A stretch of 10,010 bases of DNA from JBCAWW01 sp039024315. GTDB lineage: Bacteria; Bacteroidota; Bacteroidia; J057. The position numbers were made by a program, and so were the translations under genes. The stretch lies in NCBI GenBank assembly GCA_039024315.1, contig JBCCQN010000267.1:1-10010 (forward strand). The letters are read 5' to 3'. Positions 1 to 5,933 of this stretch are shown one piece after another; the first letter of the stretch is position 1, and each line of letters begins with the position of its first letter. The notes beneath the pieces were generated by a model. That model saw only the letters and a program-made list of their open reading frames with translations. It was not told the DNA's origin and made no database searches.

Positions 1-1
1 G

Positions 2-784
2 ACGGTGATTGATGGGGAACTCCTTCCTTATAAAGAAGGGAAGCCGCTGAGTTTTCAAATCCTGCAAACGCGCATCGGACGTAAAAATGTATCGAAAAAG
101 ATTCTGGAAAACTGTCCAGTGATCATCATGGCTTATGACTTAATGGAATGGCAAGGGGAAGACGTTCGGCAGTGGCCGCTACAAAAAAGAAGAGCACATC
201 TCGCTAAAGTGGTGGAAAGCGTAAATAAGCCTGATAAGTTGCTGCTTTCGCCGGAAGCAAAGTTTGCCGATTGGGATGAGCTGGCGGCCTTGCGAGATCA
301 GGCGCGGGAGCAGCATAGTGAGGGCTTGATGCTCAAAAGATATGACTCTGATTATAAGGTAGGCCGCAAAAGAGGAGATTGGTGGAAGTGGAAAGTAGAC
401 CCCTTAACGATTGATGCGGTGATGATCTATGCCCAAAGGGGGCATGGTCGCAGGGCTAATTTGTATTCTGACTATACTTTTGCCGTTTGGGATGGCGATA
501 AATTGGTGCCTTTTGCCAAGGCTTATTCTGGATTGACCGATGCGGAGATGAAAAAAGTGGATGCCTTTGTTAAGAAAAATACCTTAGAAAGGTTTGGACC
601 CGTACGTTCGGTGAAGCCGGAATTGGTGTTTGAAATCGGCTTTGAAGGTATCGCTCGATCTACGCGGCATAAATCGGGTGTTGCCCTCCGATTTCCGCGA
701 ATGCTGCGCTGGCGGCAAGATAAAGACGTTCGCGAAGCAAACACTCTCGAAGATCTGCAAGCAATCTTGAGGGCCTATGGATAA
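2..784 (+). CDS. ATP-dependent DNA ligase, C-terminal half (5' end outside window)
   Basis: This enzyme seals nicks in DNA through a ligase-adenylate intermediate. The reading frame is open from the left edge, so the GTG at 5 is an internal Val and not a start. Counting that Val as residue 1, the nucleotidyltransferase motifs appear in order: IDGELL (motif III, residues 2-7), AYDLMEW (IIIa, 43-49), EGLMLKR (IV, 106-112) and WWKWK (V, 126-130). The OB-fold domain follows and ends with motif VI, RFPRMLRWRQDK (229-240). Motif I, with the adenylated Lys (KxDG), must lie upstream of the window. About 260 residues are present of an expected 500-550. The family resembles the bacterial ligases often encoded beside an Lhr-type DEXH helicase, an exonuclease and a metallophosphoesterase in a DNA-repair cluster; those partners would be to the left and are unseen. 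No terminator hairpin is evident after the stop. Confidence 0.93.
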   Translation, partial: TVIDGELLPYKEGKPLSFQILQTRIGRKNVSKKILENCPVIIMAYDLMEWQGEDVRQWPLQKRRAHLAKVVESVNKPDKLLLSPEAKFADWDELAALRDQAREQHSEGLMLKRYDSDYKVGRKRGDWWKWKVDPLTIDAVMIYAQRGHGRRANLYSDYTFAVWDGDKLVPFAKAYSGLTDAEMKKVDAFVKKNTLERFGPVRSVKPELVFEIGFEGIARSTRHKSGVALRFPRMLRWRQDKDVREANTLEDLQAILRAYG

Positions 785-840
785 CAAAAAGCCTGTAATG
801 TTTGCCTTTGAAAGAGAGAGAATTTGGGTGTTTTGTGTAC

Positions 841-848
841 TACATTTG
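841..848 (+). promoter_or_regulatory. Possible -7 promoter element (TACATTTG)
   Basis: TACATTTG matches the Bacteroidota -7 consensus TAnnTTTG exactly and lies in the 132-nt gap between the ligase and the next gene. Transcription would start near 851, giving a leader of about 65 nt. No TTTG sits at the expected distance: the nearest, 823-826 and 807-810, give spacers of 14 and 30 nt. It is therefore a partial match. Confidence 0.35.
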
Positions 849-916
849 TTGGTATAATCCCAATAATCGTATGAAGCATAATTACTTTTTTATTCCTAAC
901 ACTTTAAAGGCAAGCT

Positions 917-1915
917 TTGGAAAAGGTAATTATTGTTTCCCCACGATCCCCCTATTTTTTTATCCTTTCATTCCTATTATTGGGGCTAGTCCCTCAGCAA
1001 GCTGAAGCGGCACTTTCAGTCATCCTTAGCGGTGGTGCGCTGAAAACAGACGGCTCTAACAATGCTGTGATTATTGCCGGTGCAGCGGGTGAGTCAGAGG
1101 TACTACTCAGTTTGGGAGGAGGGGTTTCTGGCAGTATTACGGTCAGTGCTCCTTCAAGCATTGGCCCCTTTGAGGGGGCCGTTCCTAGCGGAGCTGGCTT
1201 GGCGTTTTTTAATCTCACTATCGATTCAGATGACAATACCCATCTGGATCCCACTTCAACCGTAACGCTAGAAGCCATTTCCTTATTTGGCGGCGATACT
1301 GGCTCGGGTACCTTTGGGATAGAACCTGGTTATCCACAACTTGGCACCAGCTTTCCTGTCGAATACTTAGACATGTCCCTTTACCAAGAGTACCAAGAAG
1401 TGAGACTTAGCTGGGTAACGGCCCAAGAAGTCAATAACTCCCACTTTACCGTCTTGCGTTCATATGATCTTGAACATTTTGAAGTCCTCGGAGAAATAGA
1501 CGGGGCTGGCACGACCCAAGATCCCCAAAAATACTTGTTTACTGATACGGATGTATTTAATAATCAGGAAGTCCGCGAAGTATATTATCAAATCCAACAA
1601 ACTGACTTCGACGGTACTTCTAGTCGATCCGAAACCCTGATTCTTGCGCTTTCACCCTTGGAAAAAATGGAAATCCTCACTGTCCAAGGACTCAACACTT
1701 CCTCTGTAGTCAATATCGAATACCTGTTACCGACTGCAGTACCTACCTCTTTGCAATTGATTGACATGAACGGACGCGAGTGGTATCGAGAAGATTTTGC
1801 GGGTCAAAAAGGCCGCAATACTTTAGAGATTGCCCATGATCATCTGCCCGAAGGGGTGTATAGCCTCCTGCTTGTAGGCGGAACGGAGACCTATTCTCAT
1901 CGAATTTTAAAGTAA
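917..1915 (+). CDS. Secreted protein with T9SS type A sorting domain (TTG start)
   Basis: A 332-residue exported protein of unknown specific function. The start is TTG at 917: an in-frame stop at 905-907 leaves only three codons of room, and this is the only plausible start before the signal peptide. AAAGG at 906-910 is a fair ribosome binding site. Residues 1-31 form a signal peptide with a hydrophobic core at 13-25 and a likely cut after AEA (29-31). Residues 32-146 are a Gly/Ser-rich, beta-type region that I do not recognise. Residues 147-245 match the beta-sandwich module common in Bacteroidota secreted proteins (FPVEYLDMSL, LSWVTAQEVNNSHFTVLRS, YYQIQQTDFDG). Residues 253-332 are a T9SS tail ending LPEGVYSLLLVGG...HRILK; the usual opening PNP motif is missing, so it is somewhat divergent. 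It is probably delivered to the surface or released by T9SS. A strong hairpin terminator follows. Confidence 0.85.
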   Translation: MEKVIIVSPRSPYFFILSFLLLGLVPQQAEAALSVILSGGALKTDGSNNAVIIAGAAGESEVLLSLGGGVSGSITVSAPSSIGPFEGAVPSGAGLAFFNLTIDSDDNTHLDPTSTVTLEAISLFGGDTGSGTFGIEPGYPQLGTSFPVEYLDMSLYQEYQEVRLSWVTAQEVNNSHFTVLRSYDLEHFEVLGEIDGAGTTQDPQKYLFTDTDVFNNQEVREVYYQIQQTDFDGTSSRSETLILALSPLEKMEILTVQGLNTSSVVNIEYLLPTAVPTSLQLIDMNGREWYREDFAGQKGRNTLEIAHDHLPEGVYSLLLVGGTETYSHRILK

Positions 1916-1943
1916 TTTTTCCAATTTGCCTGCCTTTGGTGTT

Positions 1944-1979
1944 TGCTGGTTGCCTTTTGGCAGCCAGCATTTTAATTTG
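1944..1979 (+). terminator. Rho-independent terminator after the T9SS protein gene
   Basis: TGCTGGTTGCC (1944-1954) pairs with GGCAGCCAGCA (1959-1969) over 11 bp, with one T-G wobble and a TTTT loop. TTTTAATTT follows. It lies 29 nt after the stop at 1915 and just before the ATG at 1987, so it ends the upstream unit. It also argues against a longer reading of the channel gene. Confidence 0.8.
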
Positions 1980-1986
1980 TGCCAAT

Positions 1987-3141
1987 ATGGACCAAATACA
2001 GCAATGGTTAGATATCGAGCTTTTTACGCTTGGTGATGGTATATTCACCTTGGGTCGTTTGATACTGTTGCTGTCCATATTGCTGACCTACTTCATCATC
2101 GGGAGGATCTTGGTTAACTATGTCAAGCGGACAAAATCTTTTAGAGGCAAAGCGATTACCGATGAAAATCGTTCGTCCATACTTTGGACTGTGCGCGCCA
2201 TTTTATTCTTGATAGTTTTTGTTTCTATCCTCCTTAGCCTGCCGACAGACGAGCTTTTCAAAGTCAACAAGGATGCTATTCATGTGATTGACCTGATCAA
2301 TATCATGCTGGTATTCATCCTTGCTCGAGGCCTCGTTTGGTATTTTAAACGCTGGTTCAAGCGCCTATCAGAAGAAAAGAAGGTCAAAGTGGATAAGGGA
2401 CGCACTTTCGCCATCTCTCAGATTTTTTCTTATATCGTCTATATTCTGGCCGTTCTTTTAGCTCTTACAAGTCTTAAAATAGACATCAATCTGATCATTG
2501 CTAGTACCGCCGGTTTGTTTGTTGGTATTGGGTTAGCATTACAACATTCCTTTGACGATATCATCAGTGGGGTGATTATCCTCTTCGATGGAACGCTTGA
2601 AATTGACGACATGGTCGAGATTTCTTCCCTAAAGTTAGAAGGCAAAGTAAAGGAAATCAAGTTGCGTACTACCGTCGTTGAGACCCTCGACAACATTACG
2701 GTAATCGTACCCAATTCCAAAATTACCAAAACCAATGTGGTCAATTGGACTTACAATGATCGAGAGACTCGCTTCAAGATCAAGGTAGGGGTTGCCTATG
2801 GTTCCGATCTCGGTTTGGTCCGAAAAGCATTATTGGCCTCGGCAGATTCTCATGGGAAAGTATTACGCAAACCAGCTCCCATGGTGCGATTTATCGACTT
2901 TGGGGCTTCTTCCTTAGATTTTGAGCTGCTTTTTTGGACCAAAAATGAAACAGACATCTACAATATAAAAAGTGATTTGCGCTTTAAGATAGATGCGGAG
3001 TTTAGACGCCACCGGATTGCGATTCCGTTCCCTCAGCGTGATATTCATGTAGTATCTGATTTTAGACACGGCTCCGCCGAACGTGAAAACCCAGAGCTCG
3101 GAAGTATAGATGAAGAAAAAGTAGCAGAAGATGGCAAGTGA
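1987..3141 (+). CDS. MscS-family small-conductance mechanosensitive ion channel
   Basis: An inner-membrane channel of 384 residues that opens under membrane tension and releases solutes during osmotic downshock. Hydrophobic helices lie at about residues 22-41, 68-84, 99-118 and 143-163. The pore-lining helix and MscS signature follow: ASTAGLFVGIGLALQHSFDD (about 172-191), SGVIILFDG (194-202) and DDMVEI. The cytoplasmic beta domain has the typical VPNSKITKTNVVNWT stretch (about 241-255), and the C-terminal mixed domain ends near HRIAIPFPQRDIHV. A short acidic tail closes the protein. The frame is open back to TTG 1936, which would add 17 hydrophobic residues. I prefer ATG 1987 because the extension is read from the terminator hairpin at 1944-1969 and family members commonly begin near the WLDIELFTLG stretch. 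No clear promoter or Shine-Dalgarno site is visible at 1987. Five membrane helices in all suggests a shorter MscS subtype. Confidence 0.93.
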   Translation: MDQIQQWLDIELFTLGDGIFTLGRLILLLSILLTYFIIGRILVNYVKRTKSFRGKAITDENRSSILWTVRAILFLIVFVSILLSLPTDELFKVNKDAIHVIDLINIMLVFILARGLVWYFKRWFKRLSEEKKVKVDKGRTFAISQIFSYIVYILAVLLALTSLKIDINLIIASTAGLFVGIGLALQHSFDDIISGVIILFDGTLEIDDMVEISSLKLEGKVKEIKLRTTVVETLDNITVIVPNSKITKTNVVNWTYNDRETRFKIKVGVAYGSDLGLVRKALLASADSHGKVLRKPAPMVRFIDFGASSLDFELLFWTKNETDIYNIKSDLRFKIDAEFRRHRIAIPFPQRDIHVVSDFRHGSAERENPELGSIDEEKVAEDGK

Positions 3142-3153
3142 ATGTGATGGAAC

Positions 3154-3185
3154 TTTGTTTTCTCCGCTTAGCTTGTCTATATTTG
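3154..3185 (+). promoter_or_regulatory. rpsO promoter, Bacteroidota type (TTTG-N20-TATATTTG)
   Basis: TTTG at 3154-3157 and TATATTTG at 3178-3185 are separated by 20 nt. This fits the Bacteroidota housekeeping consensus TTTG-about 19-20 nt-TAnnTTTG. Transcription would begin near 3188-3191, leaving a leader of about 30 nt before the rpsO ATG at 3221. It sits just after the channel stop codon, which suggests rpsO has its own promoter. Confidence 0.7.
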
Positions 3186-3205
3186 CATGTTCAAATTTTA
3201 AGCGG
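3164..3205. repeat. 7-bp inverted repeat bracketing the rpsO -7 element
   Basis: CCGCTTA (3164-3170) and TAAGCGG (3199-3205) are perfect reverse complements separated by 28 nt. The interval contains the -7 element at 3178-3185 and the probable transcription start. The left arm would be upstream of the start, so an RNA hairpin from this promoter could not form; the pair would act at DNA level or on read-through RNA from the channel gene. Seven bases can occur by chance. Confidence 0.4.
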
Positions 3206-3220
3206 TAAAACAAACCATTC

Positions 3221-3496
3221 ATGTATCTCTATAAAGAACTGAAAGAGGAAATTTTCTCAAAATATGGTGAGCAGAAAAAAGCCACCGATACCGGATCACC
3301 TGAGTCGCAAATCGCACTGTGGACATACCGGATTGCTCACTTGACAGAGCACCTCAAAAAGAACAAAAAAGACGCGTCTACTCAGCTAGGTCTACAGCGC
3401 CTTGTTGGTAAAAGACGCAAAATGCTTGATTATCTTAAGCGTAAGGATATCGAGCGTTACCGAGCCATTATCAAAGAATTGGGAATTCGGAAGTAA
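3221..3496 (+). CDS. rpsO: 30S ribosomal protein S15
   Basis: S15 binds the central domain of 16S rRNA early in assembly of the small-subunit platform and takes part in a subunit bridge. The protein has 91 residues against 89 in E. coli, and is full length. Clear family blocks are DTGSPESQIALWTYRIAHLTEHLK (residues 23-46) and LVGKRRKMLDYLKRKDIERY (61-80), ending in IIKELGIRK. ATG 3221 gives the standard N-terminus MYLYKELK. Purine-rich Shine-Dalgarno sequence is absent, as is usual in this phylum. The gene is followed by pnp, the same order as in E. coli and many other bacteria. In E. coli, S15 represses its own mRNA, but the leader here is only about 30 nt and shows no obvious equivalent structure. 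The final codons form the left arm of the terminator. Confidence 0.97.
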   Translation: MYLYKELKEEIFSKYGEQKKATDTGSPESQIALWTYRIAHLTEHLKKNKKDASTQLGLQRLVGKRRKMLDYLKRKDIERYRAIIKELGIRK

Positions 3497-3511
3497 TTCC
3501 CAATTTTTTTT
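3477..3511 (+). terminator. Rho-independent terminator overlapping the rpsO 3' end
   Basis: AATTGGGAATT (3477-3487) and AATTCCCAATT (3495-3505) form a perfect 11-bp stem with a 7-nt loop, followed by a run of eight T (3504-3511). The stop codon TAA is at 3494-3496, so the left arm encodes the final Leu-Gly-Ile region and the stop spans the loop and right arm. It should end or attenuate transcription before pnp. Confidence 0.85.
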
Positions 3512-3600
3512 ATGCTCTCTGATCTCCGATCCATTAGGCCGGGGCCCGTCTACTGCTATTCTCACGCCTCCGGTCAGTTTATTACAATACTTTTTTACAG

Positions 3601-5844
3601 ATGAATGTTATTACTAAGTCCGTAACCCTCCCTGACGGGCGAGAGATTACTCTCGAAACGGGTGCACTGGCCAAACAGGCTGACGGAGCAGTAGTCTTAC
3701 GATGTGGAGATACCATGTTGTTGGCTACAGTAGTCGCCAAAAGGGAGATCAACGTAGAGACTGACTTTCTACCCCTCTCTGTCGACTACATGGAAAAATT
3801 TGCTGCTGCGGGACGTTTTCCCGGCGGCTTCTTCAAACGTGATGGTCGAATGGGAGAACATGAAATTCTCACTTCTCGTTTGATCGATCGCGCCCTTCGC
3901 CCTTTATTCCCTGATGATTATCATGGAGACACTCAGGTGATGGTTCAATTGATTTCTTCTGACTCACAGGAGCAACCTGATGCCCTCGCTTGCCTTGCTG
4001 CTTCGGCAGCTTTATGCGTTTCTGACATTCCTTTTCCTGATGCGGTAGCCGAAGTTCGGGTCGCTCGCAAAGACGGAGAATGGCTTATCAACCCAAGCTT
4101 CGAGCAAATGGAAGGGGTTGATGTAGACCTTATGGTAGCTGCTACGACTGACTCTATCAACATGGTTGAAGGAGAAATGAACGAAGTGAGCGAGGAGGTT
4201 ATGCTAGAAGCGATCAAGTACGCCCACGAAGTAATCCGTACCCTCAACGCGGCTCAGGATGAGTTGCGCGCTGCTGTGGGGAAGGAAACTCGTGAGTATG
4301 ACGTACTTACCTTCGACGAAGAACTTTACAACAAAATCAAGGAGCACGTTAGCCCCGCGATCGAAAAAGTGGCTCGTGGCGCTTTAGGCAAGGATGAGCG
4401 TTCCTCTATGACTAGTGAAGCTAAGTCCGCCTGCTACGAAGCCCTACAAGAAGAGTATGCTGAGGCTGAGTATTTTGATGCTCGTTTTGCCCAGTACTTC
4501 AAAAAAATCCAGAAAGGTATCGTTCGTAACATTACCGTTACTGAAAAACAGCGCCTCGATGGTCGTGCATTAGATGAGGTTCGGCCTATTTGGGCGAAGA
4601 CTTCTTATATGCCTCGTACTCACGGATCAGCTGTTTTTACCCGCGGTGAGACACAGGCTCTCTGTGATGTTACTATGGGTACCAAGTTTGACCAACAAAC
4701 GATCGATACCGCTACCTTCAAAGGTTCTAAAAAGTTCATGTTGCAATACGTCTTCCCTGGTTTCTCAACTGGTGAAGTTCGTTTCAACCGTGGGCCAGGT
4801 CGTCGTGAAATTGGGCATGGTAACCTTGCTGAGCGTGCCTTGAAAAAGATGGTGCCAGAGGAGATTCCGTACACGATTCGTGTGGTTTCTCAGATTCTAG
4901 AATCTAATGGTTCTAGTTCTATGGCCTCTGTTTGTGGGGGCTGTTTGGCATTGATGGATGCTGGTGTGGCTATCAAGCGCCCTGTTTCAGGGATTGCGAT
5001 GGGGCTTATCACTACTGATGACGGCTTTGCCGTACTTTCTGATATCCTTGGAGATGAAGATTTCCTCGGAGATATGGACTTCAAAGTTACGGGTACCACT
5101 GAAGGTTTGACTGCCTGTCAGATGGACATCAAGATTCGTGGGCTTTCTTACGAAATCATCGAGCAAGCACTCTCTCAGTCCAAAGTAGGACGTATGCATA
5201 TCCTTGACAAAATGTTGGAAGAGCTCGCAGAGCCTCGTCCAGATATGTCTCCTTATGCACCACGCTTCTTCGTAATGGATGTACCACACGAATTCTTCGG
5301 TACTGTTATCGGTCCTGGAGGTAAAGTGATCCAAGAGCTTCAAAAACTCACTAATACTACCATCAACCTCGAAGAAGGGGAAGCTGATACGGGTACTGCG
5401 ACGATTAGCTCTGAAAATGCTGCTGGCATCGAAGAAGCTGTTTCTCGCATTCGTGCTCTAGTTGCGGTTCCTGAGGTAGGGGAAACTTACAAAGCTAAGG
5501 TTAAGTCTATCACTGATTACGGAGCTTTTGTTGAGTTTATGCCTGGTAAAGAAGGGCTCTTACACATCTCAGAAGTTGCTTACGAACGAGTAGGTAGCAT
5601 GGATGATGTCATGGCCGTAGGTGATGAATTTGATATCAAACTCATCGGCGTTGATCCTAAGTCTGGTAAGTTCCGCTTGAGCAAAAAAGCGCTTCTGCCA
5701 AAGCCAGAAGGTTGGGTTGAGCCAGAGCGCCGTCCTCGTGGGGATCGCCGTGGTGGAGATCGTAGAGGTGGATACCGTGGGAATCGTGATCGCAGAGATC
5801 GTCGCGATCGCGGTGATAGAGGAGACCGAGGTGATCGTGATTAG
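3601..5844 (+). CDS. pnp: Polyribonucleotide nucleotidyltransferase (PNPase)
   Basis: PNPase degrades RNA 3' to 5' by phosphorolysis and can also add nucleotides to 3' ends; it works as a trimer in the cytoplasm in mRNA decay. The protein has 747 residues, somewhat longer than the roughly 711 of E. coli. Domains in order: first RNase PH-like domain (about 12-145, with FFKRDGR at 77-83), helical linker (about 240-315), second RNase PH-like domain (about 320-540) with the catalytic block GDEDFLGDMDFK (484-495; Asp487, Asp493 and Lys495 match the E. coli catalytic residues), KH domain with GPGG (571-574), and S1 domain (about 627-697, ITDYGAFVEF and GLLHIS). The tail from about 708 is rich in Arg, Gly and Asp. 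ATG 3601 gives the expected start, MNVITKSVTLPDGREI. It lies 104 nt after rpsO, beyond a terminator; TACTTTTT at 3588-3595 is a weak -7 candidate without a -33 partner. Read-through from rpsO is also possible. Confidence 0.97.
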   Translation: MNVITKSVTLPDGREITLETGALAKQADGAVVLRCGDTMLLATVVAKREINVETDFLPLSVDYMEKFAAAGRFPGGFFKRDGRMGEHEILTSRLIDRALRPLFPDDYHGDTQVMVQLISSDSQEQPDALACLAASAALCVSDIPFPDAVAEVRVARKDGEWLINPSFEQMEGVDVDLMVAATTDSINMVEGEMNEVSEEVMLEAIKYAHEVIRTLNAAQDELRAAVGKETREYDVLTFDEELYNKIKEHVSPAIEKVARGALGKDERSSMTSEAKSACYEALQEEYAEAEYFDARFAQYFKKIQKGIVRNITVTEKQRLDGRALDEVRPIWAKTSYMPRTHGSAVFTRGETQALCDVTMGTKFDQQTIDTATFKGSKKFMLQYVFPGFSTGEVRFNRGPGRREIGHGNLAERALKKMVPEEIPYTIRVVSQILESNGSSSMASVCGGCLALMDAGVAIKRPVSGIAMGLITTDDGFAVLSDILGDEDFLGDMDFKVTGTTEGLTACQMDIKIRGLSYEIIEQALSQSKVGRMHILDKMLEELAEPRPDMSPYAPRFFVMDVPHEFFGTVIGPGGKVIQELQKLTNTTINLEEGEADTGTATISSENAAGIEEAVSRIRALVAVPEVGETYKAKVKSITDYGAFVEFMPGKEGLLHISEVAYERVGSMDDVMAVGDEFDIKLIGVDPKSGKFRLSKKALLPKPEGWVEPERRPRGDRRGGDRRGGYRGNRDRRDRRDRGDRGDRGDRD
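5722..5841 (+). repeat. Low-complexity Arg/Gly/Asp-rich coding repeat at the pnp 3' end
   Basis: PNPase residues 708-747 are built from short units such as GDRRGG, RRDRRD and RGD, with four RGD tripeptides. At DNA level this is a degenerate run of CGT/GGT/GAT-type codons, not an exact tandem repeat. Such tails are probably disordered and, by analogy with RGG boxes, may bind RNA or a protein partner. Confidence 0.8.
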
Positions 5845-5867
5845 TCCTCATTAAAAGAGCAAATCAT

Positions 5868-5906
5868 AAAAAAAACAGCGGCTACATGAGTAGCTGCTGT
5901 TTTTTT
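5868..5906. terminator. Bidirectional terminator between convergent pnp and the beta-helix gene
   Basis: ACAGCGGCTAC (5875-5885) pairs with GTAGCTGCTGT (5890-5900) over 11 bp with one G-T wobble and a 4-nt loop. The stem is preceded by an A run (5868-5875) and followed by a T run (5900-5906), so it can work in both directions. It lies 24 nt after the pnp stop and 28 nt after the stop of the minus-strand gene at 5934. Confidence 0.9.
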
Positions 5907-5933
5907 ATGCATAAAAGCACATGGACTTTTTTC

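Noticed and set aside
853..858. TATAAT hexamer as a sigma-70 -10 box
   Set aside because: The organism looks like Bacteroidota, whose main promoters use TAnnTTTG. No TTGACA-like element lies at a suitable distance, so the hexamer is probably chance.
802..1005. Small plus-strand open frame of 67 codons
   Set aside because: It overlaps the signal peptide of the secreted protein in another frame, and its sequence looks like a random translation of AT-rich DNA.
1743..2078. Minus-strand open frame of 111 codons
   Set aside because: It runs antisense through the T9SS tail, the terminator hairpin and the channel start. Its protein has no recognisable features, and both plus-strand genes are well supported.
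3402..3617. Plus-strand open frame of 71 codons across the rpsO-pnp gap
   Set aside because: It overlaps rpsO in another frame and reads through its terminator; the translation shows no conserved features.
5657..5851. His/Asp-rich minus-strand frame opposite the pnp tail
   Set aside because: Its odd composition is a direct shadow of the Arg/Gly/Asp codon run in pnp, and nothing else supports it.
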